Assembly: GCA_002946415.1 (NCBI GenBank)
Contig: NJPS01000013.1
Span: 744,001-808,000 of the forward strand
Origin: Rutstroemia sp. NJR-2017a BVV2
Taxonomy: Eukaryota; Ascomycota; Leotiomycetes; Helotiales; Rutstroemiaceae
Length of the DNA stretch: 64,000 bases
Reading direction: 5' to 3'
Shown here piece after piece: positions 45,572-55,730 of the stretch (its first letter is position 1; every line of letters starts with the position of its first letter). The translations under genes were made by a program, and so were the position numbers. The notes under the pieces are model-generated. The model saw only the letters and a list, made by a program, of their open reading frames with translations, was not told where the DNA came from and ran no database searches.

Positions 45572-47482
45572 ATGTTTCCGTACCGCCAACAAAGTAGATT
45601 TCTTCTAAAGCATTTCTCGGCTCTGTCCATCAGCTACAAGCAAAAGCCTGCTTTATGTGCAAACTCCTTCACCGTCTCACAAATCGTCAAAATGCCCGCG
45701 AGAAAAATTACAGGAGGGGCCAAGCGAAAGGAAACTGCCAGTCCAGATCCAGTCCAGAACGGCTCTGTGAAGAAAGTCAAGCTTGAGAATGGCGACCTAC
45801 CCAAGATTCGACAACCCCACTATAGCGCGCAGGAAGCCGAGGACCATGGTATTGTGCTTCGAAAGTACTATCCGCCGGAGATGAATAACGCGCGAGCATT
45901 GGCGTATAACAATGATGAATTGCCGCGACCTATCGAACTGCTGGCGTCCGCTCTGGAAGAAACAAAGGAGGAGCGCGAAAAGATTGAAGTCAAGGACGCG
46001 GTTGTGCACTGGTTCAAATGCGATTTGCGAATACAGGACAATAAGTCTTTACACCTTGCGAGTGAGAAAGCCAAAGAAAAGGGTGTCCCTCTTATTGCAA
46101 TTTATATTATCAGTCCTCAGGATTTTGATGCCCATTTGACCGCACCTATCAGAGTCGACTTCATTTTACGAACTTTGAAAATATTGACGGAAGACCTGGG
46201 AAAGCTGGATATACCCCTCTACGTTGAGACCATTGAGAAAAGAAAGAAGATTCCAGGACGGATACTGGAACTGCTGGATGAGTGGGGTGCTAGTCATTTG
46301 TTCGCCAATGTGGAATATGAGGTTGATGAATTGAGACGTGAGGCTCTGATGGTCCGAAGTTGCTTGGATAAGGGGATTGCTATGGACGTGTTACCTGATA
46401 CATGTGTGGTTAGCCCAGGTGAGCTTGCGAGCGGGCAGGGCAAGCAGTATTCAGTTTATAGTCCATGGTTTCGGGCTTGGGTTGCATACGTGCACAAAAA
46501 CAGTCATCTGTTAGACCTGTTCAGTCCCCCGGAGAAGAACCCAGGTAATGCCCGAAAGAAATTTGCGCATTTGTTCGAAAGCAAGATTCCTTCAACACCA
46601 GACAACAAGAAGTTGACCGACGAGGAAAAGCAGAGATTCCAGCTGATGTGGCCAGCGGGCGAAGGCGAGGCGCACGATAGACTCGCAAAGTTTGTCGATG
46701 ATCGCATTGCTAAATATCAAGAGCACAGAAACTTCCCATCGTTAATGGGAACTTCTTCGTTGAGTGTGCATTTTGCGGCTGGAACATTAAGCGCTAGGAC
46801 AGCTATTCGCACGGCAAGAGATCACAACACTACCAAGAAACTCGACGGTGGTTATCAAGGAATTCAAACCTGGATCAGCGAAGTTGCTTGGCGTGACTTC
46901 TACAAGCATGTTCTAGCACATTGGCCATACGTCTGTATGAACAAACCTTTCAAGCCAGAGTACACAAACATCGACTGGGAGTACAACGAAGAACATTTTA
47001 AAGCCTGGACAGAAGGCAAAACTGGATACCCAATCGTTGACGCTGCTATGAGACAACTTCACCATTGCGGATACATGCACAACCGCTGCCGCATGATCGT
47101 CGGATCCTTCCTAGCCAAACATCTCCTCCTCGACTGGCGCATGGGCGAGCGCTTTTTCATGGAGCATCTCATAGACGGCGACTTTGCGTCAAATAACGGT
47201 GGATGGGGATTCAGTGCTTCGACCGGAGTGGATCCGCAGCCGTATTTTCGCATTTTTAATCCGTTGTTGCAGAGTGAGAAGTTTGACGCGGAAGGTGAGT
47301 ATATAAGGAAGTGGGTACCGGAGTTGAAGGGGATTAAGGGGAAAGCGATTCATGATCCGTGGGATAGAGCACCGTTAGAGGCAAAGAAGACGGGGTATCC
47401 AAAGAGGATTGTGGAACACAAGGTTTGTAGGGAGAGGTGCTTAGCGAGATATAAGGAGGGACTGGGAAGGGATACGGCGTGA
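45572..47482 (+). CDS. PHR1: Class I CPD photolyase
   Basis: Single exon, 636 residues from 45572. A second Met at 45692 (MPARKITGGAKRKE) would give a 596-residue form. The N-terminal alpha/beta domain begins VVHWFKCDLRIQDNKSLHLA, which binds the antenna chromophore. The helical FAD domain has WISEVAWRDFYKHVLAHWP, AMRQLHHCGYMHNRCRMIV, HLLLDWRMGERFF and SNNGGWGFSASTGVDPQPYF with RIFNP, the class I photolyase signature with the electron-transfer Trp residues. It repairs UV-induced cyclobutane pyrimidine dimers using blue light. The extra N-terminal 40 residues are basic and acid-free (a mitochondrial-type presequence), while the downstream form starts with nuclear-type KRKE and KKVK basic patches. 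Confidence 0.95.
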   Translation: MFPYRQQSRFLLKHFSALSISYKQKPALCANSFTVSQIVKMPARKITGGAKRKETASPDPVQNGSVKKVKLENGDLPKIRQPHYSAQEAEDHGIVLRKYYPPEMNNARALAYNNDELPRPIELLASALEETKEEREKIEVKDAVVHWFKCDLRIQDNKSLHLASEKAKEKGVPLIAIYIISPQDFDAHLTAPIRVDFILRTLKILTEDLGKLDIPLYVETIEKRKKIPGRILELLDEWGASHLFANVEYEVDELRREALMVRSCLDKGIAMDVLPDTCVVSPGELASGQGKQYSVYSPWFRAWVAYVHKNSHLLDLFSPPEKNPGNARKKFAHLFESKIPSTPDNKKLTDEEKQRFQLMWPAGEGEAHDRLAKFVDDRIAKYQEHRNFPSLMGTSSLSVHFAAGTLSARTAIRTARDHNTTKKLDGGYQGIQTWISEVAWRDFYKHVLAHWPYVCMNKPFKPEYTNIDWEYNEEHFKAWTEGKTGYPIVDAAMRQLHHCGYMHNRCRMIVGSFLAKHLLLDWRMGERFFMEHLIDGDFASNNGGWGFSASTGVDPQPYFRIFNPLLQSEKFDAEGEYIRKWVPELKGIKGKAIHDPWDRAPLEAKKTGYPKRIVEHKVCRERCLARYKEGLGRDTA

Positions 47483-48008
47483 GTGGGTCTTGTATTGTAT
47501 GAGTGGTGTGTGTCTGGTTCACTTGCGAAGAGTTAAAGGAGTTCATGGAGTATCATGATATCCCGGTTAACTATTTATGTTGGTTGATCATCAAAGCTTT
47601 CTTCACCTTCGTGTCGCTGTTCAGCATCATTTGTTACCATCGCCTTCATAGAGGGCTTAAGGTAGTAAGAAGGTAGTATGCAAAAGTCTTTTTCAACATT
47701 ATCACAGTTTTTGATATCTGAAATTAGTACAGCTCTGTAAGTGTTTGACTCATGTATACACAACAGTCTTGTGTGGTCACAATCAGATAAATACCAAGGC
47801 TGATACTAAATCCATCTGATATGGTCAAATCCTCCTGTAAAGTTGAAGAGAACCTTGAAAGTAGTGAATGTATACAGCAGAATACGATTTTACCTTAAAG
47901 TTGCACCAATTTTCTCGGGAAACAACTCATAGTCAACCTTCCATGTCGCATCCACGTTTGCGCTTCCATTTTCTTTCTCTAGAACAACAATAGCAAATTA
48001 AGTGCGAA
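47483..48008. other. Intergenic region
   Basis: Photolyase 3' flank and RRM gene promoter. Nothing else is seen. Confidence 0.45.
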
Positions 48009-49547
48009 ATGGCTACTCTAATCGACAACAACCCTCTTGCTATCAGAAGCTACTACAGCTGCACAGGAGACACCTCGCACGAAGGGAGCGACGTTTATCT
48101 GTCATGGAGGTCGTACTCAAGCACGCGCTACATCCCTGGCATACCTCTTCCATACACCGACGCGCAGGCTGAAGGACGCGCACTCTACGTGACTGGCGTG
48201 CCAGCGAAATGGCAAGTGGTTCCCTTTTCGCAAATTTTCGAATACTATGGAACGGTTCAATGCTGTCCGACGATCATCGATCTGGAGAGCAGGAGTACGT
48301 TTCGTTGGGTTGTAATGAGCACGAGAGAAGAGTGTCTTTTGGCATTGGAAAGAACGCATGGCTTTCTATTGGACGGGCATAGAATCTGGGTTACAGAAGC
48401 ACTGCCGCCGAGCTCGCTGGTCGAGCTGATCAATTTGAACACTCTAGACCAGAGTGGTGAGAAAGGTGACGAGGGTGCGGAGGTGCGACGGGAAGATGAA
48501 GAAACAGCGATGGCAACCACCACGGCGCATCGTCGCCCATCTCCTTCAGAGATTACGGCACCTGCTTCCAACGAGCAAAAGCGCAAGTCCCAACATATAC
48601 CAACACCACTTAATCTCAATGTTTCTCACACGAGATTGATATCGCACCGAGTCTCACCTTCGCTTCCCGCACAATCACCATTCCCAGAACAAGAGCCCTT
48701 CCAAAGTACATCGAGCTCTAGCCTTGTCAGTCCCACCTCCCCGACCGCGGATTCATCCAAATCCCAACCCCAAGCGAACACGTGGGCGACAATCGTAAGC
48801 AATGCCTCCCCCAACCAGAAAGACGTCGACTTGCAAGCCAATACCCAACTATCGCGCAACAGCAGCAGGCGCCGCCTCACCACAACCGGCCGGATTCCCT
48901 CCATCTCCATCCCCACCGAGCCACTTTCAGAACAAATGCGCGTCATTCTGCTTCTCGACCTCCCCTCCACCATGACCCTAACCGATATATCCAACGCCGT
49001 ACGCGAAGGTCCCCTCGTCTGCATCCGCTTCGGTGCTGACATCGACACCGGCTCTCGCTACTCCGGCATCGTATTCCAGCACGCCCGGGACGCCGACACC
49101 TTCCACGCCATCATGCAAGGCGAGCGCGCGAATGGCACTCCCGGTCGGTTTCCCTTCATCGCGTCCTGTGTGCGCGGTGATCCATTCCCGCTTAATGATG
49201 AAATCATGCTCATGCGTCCGCCTACGTATGCGAGTCGCCGGCTCACGATTGTGAAAAAGGCGTTTTTCTTTGCCTTTACGGAGAGGAATCTAAGAACGCT
49301 GTGTGAGCGGGAAGTCGGCAAGGATCATATACAATTGGTGTTTGTGTATAATGGAGGGAATGCGACGGTGGTGTTTTCCGAGGTGGCGGCGGCGGTGAAG
49401 ATGAAGGCGAGACTGGATTCGTTGAGGGAGATGGCGGGGAAGCCGGGCGGGAGTAGTGGTATTTATGAGGGGTTGCAGGTTACGTTTTCCAAGGATCCGT
49501 GTGAGGTGGGGGAGCCGTTGAATTTGCAGTCTGTTATGTATGATTGA
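48009..49547 (+). CDS. RRM-type RNA-binding protein
   Basis: Single exon, 512 residues. An RRM-like fold starts near residue 56 (RALYVTGVPAKW) and continues through GTVQCC and FRWVVMSTREECLLALE to GHRIWV, corresponding to RNP2 and a divergent RNP1. A disordered Ser/Pro-rich region follows (about 160-300). A second RRM-like segment starts with MRVILLLDLPSTMTLTDI and continues with VCIRFGADIDTGSRYSGIVF. The C-terminal portion (LTIVKKAFFFAFTERNLRTL onward) resembles a third, degenerate repeat. Probable cytoplasmic or nuclear RNA-binding role; the target is unknown. No neighbour suggests a pathway. Confidence 0.75.
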   Translation: MATLIDNNPLAIRSYYSCTGDTSHEGSDVYLSWRSYSSTRYIPGIPLPYTDAQAEGRALYVTGVPAKWQVVPFSQIFEYYGTVQCCPTIIDLESRSTFRWVVMSTREECLLALERTHGFLLDGHRIWVTEALPPSSLVELINLNTLDQSGEKGDEGAEVRREDEETAMATTTAHRRPSPSEITAPASNEQKRKSQHIPTPLNLNVSHTRLISHRVSPSLPAQSPFPEQEPFQSTSSSSLVSPTSPTADSSKSQPQANTWATIVSNASPNQKDVDLQANTQLSRNSSRRRLTTTGRIPSISIPTEPLSEQMRVILLLDLPSTMTLTDISNAVREGPLVCIRFGADIDTGSRYSGIVFQHARDADTFHAIMQGERANGTPGRFPFIASCVRGDPFPLNDEIMLMRPPTYASRRLTIVKKAFFFAFTERNLRTLCEREVGKDHIQLVFVYNGGNATVVFSEVAAAVKMKARLDSLREMAGKPGGSSGIYEGLQVTFSKDPCEVGEPLNLQSVMYD

Positions 49548-50502
49548 GTGAGGCAGGTCGTGCGACGGAGTGGAAAGTTCAATGGCTTTGGTTGAGGGTA
49601 GTGGGAGTTTGAGAGGTGGATAGTATCACGGTCCTGTCTTGTTCTTTGATCTCCTTTGCATGTGTACTATCTCGTTGGATCATTCCAGCCCTGCTTGAAA
49701 TTTATTCGGCGAGCGGCCAGCGCAGTTACTATCTTGATCGCTGGATCGCGACGAGCATGTTGGTCTCGGAGACCTTTCTGGATTATGCTAGTCAGCGCAT
49801 GGAATTAATTTGTTTTCATTTACTTCTGTTTCTGCTGCACCATAAAGTCAAATCACACGATAGTGAGAATGAGGAAGATGAATAACGTCCATCCCTGCGT
49901 AACGGAAAACCCTACGTGCCGGAAAAAATGATAGATACTATGACTTTGACTAGAACTAATTTAAACTTTGTGCACACATCGATAAAACCCAAAAAGTTTT
50001 ATGCAAATCTCATTCAGTGGTTGTTCTTGAAGCTCTTGAAGCTCTTGAAGCCCTCCCATCATAAAATTACATTCGTGCCGTCGCCTGTGGGCCTGATCTG
50101 CGGGCAGCGTCCTTTTACGATGTAAGAGAGTTTTTTGACTGTGGCTCTGCTATCAGACTTTGTTACTTTTGATACTTGACAAAACAGTCTTACCCTATCT
50201 TTAAACCTTTGTTGCCATCTTAGTAACCGTCATCATCTTTGTGGCTGCTACAGATCGTAGATTTAGACAAGACTGCCACACGGAACAGTACCTCAATCGA
50301 AGTGACTAACCATATGTTGGTTAGGTCACGACCCCGCGCTCACCCCACACCTCATTACGCAGAATTGAAATAAATGACTGCCTAAGATTCAAGACCGGAG
50401 CCCGAACTCCAAAGATTGAAGGTAAATTCGTGATCTTCGGTTTCTGTTTCTATCATCCACTCTCCAACTCCTCCAGCTTCTTATCAGCGACAAGAATAAA
50501 CC
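49548..50502. other. Intergenic region upstream of the HNWD receptor
   Basis: Gene-poor DNA with a 9-bp minisatellite (50026-50052). ORFs 49616-49885 and 49916-50125 have no supporting features. Confidence 0.45.
50026..50052. repeat. 9-bp minisatellite (CTTGAAGCT), 3 units
   Basis: Two perfect units and one with a terminal change. The unit differs by one base from the CTTGAATCT unit of the array at 33207-33240. Confidence 0.92.
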
Positions 50503-50754
50503 ATGCTCAATCGAAAGTGGCTTCGAATATCCTATACCTATGGCTTCCAGAATTCCAGCCGGAGCGACTGGCTGGTTCTGCGCGCTTCCAGTGTACGACA
50601 ATATCATAGCCGCGAGGCTGCCGCCCAGCTGAGTCGGCCAGCCTCAACACAACGTCTTCTCCACCCTTCACCTTACTCCGCATCTATGCTATCTCGACGG
50701 CTCAACCGCTACAGGGAACCCTTCCGCCTCCGAGCCTCGAATTTAGTGGAATAA
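50503..50754 (+). other. Upstream ORF overlapping the HNWD start codon (TAATG)
   Basis: An 83-codon ORF starting ATG at 50503 ends with TAA at 50752-50754, and the receptor ATG starts at 50754, so stop and start overlap as TAATG. The peptide (MLNRKWLRISYTYGFQNSSR onward) is Arg/Ser-rich with few acidic residues. I recognise no domain. It may be a regulatory uORF permitting reinitiation, or a chance frame in the leader. Confidence 0.35.
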
Positions 50755-53700
50755 TGCGTCTGCTACAGTTAGACGGGGTTGGCAACCTCAGCCTGACCGA
50801 GTTCTTTGAAGACGCTATACCCGAGTACGCTATACTTTCACACAGATGGGAAGCAGAGGAGGTCACTTTTAGGGACCTGGCAGATGGTAAAAGTAAAGAC
50901 AAGGCTGGCTACGGCAAGATACAGTTTTGCGGAGAACAGGCGAGGAGTGATGGATTGGAATTCTTCTGGGTGGACACATGCTGTATCGACAAATCGAGCA
51001 GCGCTGAGCTCTCTGAAGCTATCAACTCGATGTTTCGCTGGTATCAGAAAGCTGCTAGATGCTACGTCTATTTATCAGATGTTTCGATACAGAAACGGAA
51101 AGTAAGCGATATAACTGCCGAGTGTACTTGGGAGTTTGCTTTTCGAGCAAGCAAATGGTTTACACGAGGCTGGACCTTACAAGAACTCCTTGCTCCAAAA
51201 TCAGTTAGATTCTTCTCTCGAGAAGGGACCAGACTAGGTAATAAGAGAGATCTTGAGCAACAAGTCCACGAGATTACAGGAGTCCCTGCCATAGCACTTC
51301 GAGGAAACCCTCTTTTTCAATTCAGCGTCGATGAACGATTCTCGTGGGCAAGAAGTCGACAGACTACACGCGGGGAAGACAAGGCATATTCGCTTTTTGG
51401 CATTTTCGATGTCCAGATGCCACTTCTTTATGGCGAAGGAGAAGTCAAGGCATTTCAGCGGCTTCGGGAGGCAATCAACAAACCTTTGAAGGGTAAGTCA
51501 TATCCCTACCATTGATGCCTAACACATCTTTAAAGACTAGCATTAAGTAGCAGTTCAGGCCTTGAAACAGACCTACTTCGTCACCTACCATATGCTAACG
51601 AGGCGCCTTTCAACGCGTACGACCGCCAAGGTGAACCTGCCTGCCTCCCCGACACACGCGTTGGCCTTCTACAAGAGATATATGACTGGGCTGATGGAAA
51701 AGACGGGCACAATGAGCGATGCATCTTCTGGCTGAGCGGCTTAGCTGGGACGGGAAAGTCAACAATCTCCCGCACCGTTGCCCGCAGATACAGTGAGGAG
51801 AAGCGTCTTGGAGCCAGCTTCTTCTTCTCAAGAGGCGGCGGGGACGTGAGTAATGCCGGCAAGCTCTTCACAAGCCTTGCTGTACAGCTCGCGGATACTG
51901 TGCCATCTCTCCAAACACATATCTGTGATTCTGTAAGGGAGCGGAGCGATATTGCGAAACTATCTCTCTTAGATCAGTGGCGCGAGCTTGTCATCCGTCC
52001 GTTAAAGTTGGTAAAGTCAGACAAGCCCTCATCTCCATCTTCCTATTTGCTTATCATCGATGCCCTTGATGAGTGTGACAACGAAGGCCACGTTCGCACA
52101 ATTCTGCAGCTTCTAGCTGAAGCTCGATCGTTAACAACTGTGAGACTTCGAGTCTTTTTGACAAGCAGACCTGAAGTTCCAATTCGATACGGTATACGTG
52201 CTATACCACAAGCCGAACACCAGGAATTTGCACTTCACGACATACAGCCAGCAATTATCAACCATGATATCTCTCTTTTCTTGGAACACAGCCTAGGGTT
52301 AATCGGGCAAGAGTGGACTCTTGGACATGAGTGGCCGGGCGATAAAATTTTGAGACAGCTGATTGTACATGCTAGTGGGCTCTTTATCTGGGCGGCAACA
52401 GCGTGTCGTTTTATAAAAGATGGCGGAGAGTTCGCTGAAGACAGGCTTGATGAGATTCTTGAGGGCACCAGCTTCGAAGGCACGCCAGAACAACATCTCG
52501 ACCAAATATACACCACTGTACTTCAAAACTCTATACCTACCACTTTCAGACCAGCAGAGAAAGTGCGGTTACGTAAGATGCAGCGAAGAGTTTTGGGAAG
52601 CATTGTTATCTTATTTTCCCCCCTTCCTGCCGCCTCGCTAGCAAAGGTAATCAGCATCTCTGGGATCCGGGTTACGCAGACTCTCGAAAGACTACAAGCT
52701 ATCTTAAATGTTCCAAAGGATGTTGCTGGGTTGCTCCGCCTCCACCACCCTTCATTCCGTGACTTTATCCTCAACAGAGAGCGATGTGGGGACTACTGGG
52801 TAGATGAGGAGGAGGCACATCAGCTAGTTGCTACTAGCTGCATACAACTAATGTCCCAAACACTCAAGAAGGACATTTGCGACATGCATGATCCTAGTAC
52901 TCAGGCTAGCCGAGTTGACTGTAGTCGTCTACAGGAATACCTTCCGCCGGAAGTTCAATACGCATGTCTCTACTGGGTCCAGCATCTGCAACGGAGTAGC
53001 GCTCAAGCTTCTGATAGCGAGGAAGCCTACCGGTTTCTTAAGGTTCATCTACTGCACTGGCTTGAGGCGCTTGGGTGGATGGCAAAGATCTCAGAAGGCA
53101 TACAAGCAATCTTGTCCTTAGAGGCTCACGTTTCAGTAAGCTAGTTATTTCTTGTACAGACTTCTTGACTAACTTGTCCATAGGACACTGAAAGACCTGA
53201 TTGGCGTGGATTTATCTATGATACAAAGCGATTTATTTTATACAACCGATCAGTGATTGAACAGGCACCGTTGCAGTTGTATTGCTCTGCTCTCGTCTTT
53301 GCGCCAATAAACAGTATTGTTCGAAGGGAGTTCGAGAGATGTATCCCAGATTGGATTACATTGAAACCAAAAGTGCAAAGACACTGGGACGCGGCGCTAC
53401 AGACGCTCGAGGGCCACAGTAACATGGTCTGCTCAGTAGCCTTCTCACCCGACGGCACACAAGTGGTCTCTGGGTCGAGCGATAACACAGTACGGCTCTG
53501 GGACGCGGTCACTGGAGCGGCACTGCAGACGCTTGAGGGCCATAGTAACGCGGTTAAGTCAGTGACTTTCTCACCTAACGGGACACAGGTCGTCTCTGGG
53601 TCTTACGATCGGACAGTACGGCTCTGGGACGCGGCTACTGGAGCGGCGCTACAGATACTTGAGGGCCACAGTAACAAAGTTATTTTAGTAGCCTTCTCAC

Positions 53701-55028
53701 CTGACGGTAAGCAAGTCGTCTCTGGGTCGGAAGATCACACGGTACGGCTCTGGGACGCGATAACAGGAGCGGCGCTACAGACGCTTAATGGCTATACTAG
53801 CGGGGTTATATCAGTAGTCTTCTCATCTAACGGAATACAAGTTGTCTCTAAGTTTTACGATCAGACAGTGCGGCTTTGGGACACAGCTACAAGAGTAGCG
53901 CTGCAGACGCTCGAAGGCAATACTAGCTGGATCACATCAGTAGCTTTCTCGCCCGACGGTAAACAGGTTGTCTCTGGGTCGAACGATCAGACAGTGCGGC
54001 TTTGGGACGCAGCTACTGGTGCAATGCTAAAGATACTCGAAGGCCACAGTGACACAGTAATATCAGTAGCTTTCTCGCCCGACAGTAAGCAGATTATCTC
54101 TGGGTCTTTCGATAGGACGGTGCGGCTCTGGGACGCAGCCACGGGAGCGGCGCTGCAGACGCTCGAAGGCCACACTAGCTGGGTTACGTCAGTAGCCTTC
54201 TCACCTGACAGCACACAGGTCGTATCTGGGTCCTACGATCACACGGTACGGCTCTGGGACGCGGCCACAGGAGCGGCGCTACAGACGATTGAAGGCCATA
54301 GTAATCTAGTCAGGTCAATAGCCTTCTCACCCGACGGCACACAGGTCGTGTCGGCCTCGAACGATAGCACGGTGCGGCTCTGGGATACAGCCACGGGAGC
54401 GGCGCTACAGACGCTTGAGGGCCATAGTAATATGGTCACATCGGTGACCTTCTCGCCTAACGGCACGCAAGTCGTATCTGGGTCGAACGATCAGACAGTG
54501 CGGCTTTGGGACGCAGCTACTGGTGCAATGCTAAAGATACTCGAAGACCACAGTAACACAGTTACGTCAGTAGCCTTCTCATCCGACAGTAAGCAGGTCG
54601 CGTCTAGGTCGAACGATGGCACGGTGCGGCTCTGGGATGCAGCTACCGGAGCGGCGCTGCAGACGCTCAAAGTCCATACTGGTATATTCACATCAGTAGC
54701 CTTCTCGCTCGACGGTAAGAAGGTCGTATCTGGGTCCCAAAATCGGACAGTGTGGCTCTGGGACACGGCCACCAGAGCGGCGTTGCAGACGCATGAGGAC
54801 TATACTAACGCGGTCACGTCAGTGGCATTTTCACCCGATGGTAAGTTATTGCCAAATCTACAGGTATCTGATCATTGGGTTGTAGAAAGAGGGAGGAATA
54901 TTCTTTGGCTGCCTCCCGGCTATCGGCTATCTTGTTCAGCTACTTGGAACAGGAATCTTGCTATAGGGCATTCATCTGGGAGAATTTCATTCTTTTGCTT
55001 TGAAACAGAAGCAAACTTTGTCGTATAG
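50754..55028 (+). CDS. HET-NACHT-WD40 (HNWD-type) STAND receptor
   Basis: Exons are 50754-51492, 51541-53135 and 53184-55028 (1392 residues; introns of 48 nt each with CTAAC branch points). The HET domain (about 1-200) has YAILSHRW, EEVTFRDL, FWVDTCCIDK, RWYQKAARCYVYLSD and TRGWTLQELLAPKSVRFFSR. The NACHT domain has Walker A GLAGTGKST (about 313-321) and Walker B LLIIDALDECD (about 416). Then comes a winged-helix/linker region with LQLYCSALVFAPINSIVRRE, and about twelve WD40 units of 42 residues from about residue 848. The last unit runs into a non-repeated C-terminal cap. This is the layout of fungal heterokaryon-incompatibility and allorecognition receptors: repeats sense a ligand, NACHT oligomerises, and HET triggers cell death. 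No frameshift or missing motif is seen. Confidence 0.94.
53390..54846 (+). repeat. WD40-coding tandem array, 126-bp unit, about 12 copies
   Basis: Each unit encodes ALQTLEGHS-V-SVAFSPDG, TQVVSGS-D-TVRLWDAATGA (42 residues). Eleven complete units and one truncated unit are present. Units are highly similar in DNA, and variation concentrates at a few positions of each unit, as expected for a hypervariable ligand-binding surface under recombination and selection. Confidence 0.92.
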
Positions 55029-55730
55029 AACTTAGTCAAGAAAAATGTTTTTATTTCTTGGAGGGTCTTAGGGAACCATTTAGTCATGTAATATTCTATA
55101 TTCGCTACCTTCCTTCTAGTATTTTCTGGAAGGATCCCTTGATTTGGGATATACATTCGAGTGCTGATGTTGACGTGAAGCGTAATGGCATGTTGGGTTC
55201 CCTACTTGTGCAAGAGTGACAGAAGGGGGCTGGATACCTTGCTGATGACTAAACATGATCAGGTAACAGCTTTTCCGTCCAAAGATTACATGCGAGGGCT
55301 CAGAACTTAAATATTGTGGCACGTGCGGTCTGTTCCCCATCAAGATCGTCACCCGCTTTGATCCGAGGTACGGAAGGTACCAACCCGTGTGGCGCTCTTA
55401 CATGAATCTGCACGCCACAGCCCGCCACGAACTTGTTCACGATTCCCCATATAAGGGGAGGCCTCAGAGCTCGGCTAAGACGCATTTTATAAGTTTTGGA
55501 ATAGCGTGAGCTCGGTGGTGTAGCTGTGGCAGAGGGAGTCGGTTACGATGTAAAAGGAGACTCTTTACAAGTCAAACGTAGGGTAACGACATGAATGTAA
55601 TTTTTCGGTTGGAGGCATTTAGGGTGTTCGGGAGGGGCTACATTAGGTTTCTATAAAATGACTCCCCATGCAATAAATGCTTCCAGAACCCCCTGAAAAT
55701 GCATCCTGAAAGCCACATAATACAAAAATG
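55029..55730. other. Intergenic region
   Basis: 3' flank of the HNWD gene and, on the other side, the 3' flank of the GT32 gene, which converges on it. Short ORFs on the minus strand are not supported. Confidence 0.45.

Noticed and set aside
49616..49885. 89-codon ORF before the HNWD gene
   Set aside because: Opens at GTG, not ATG, and has no domain or splice support.
53987..54772. Minus-strand ORFs across the WD40 array
   Set aside because: Repeat-driven antisense frames of the WD40-coding units.
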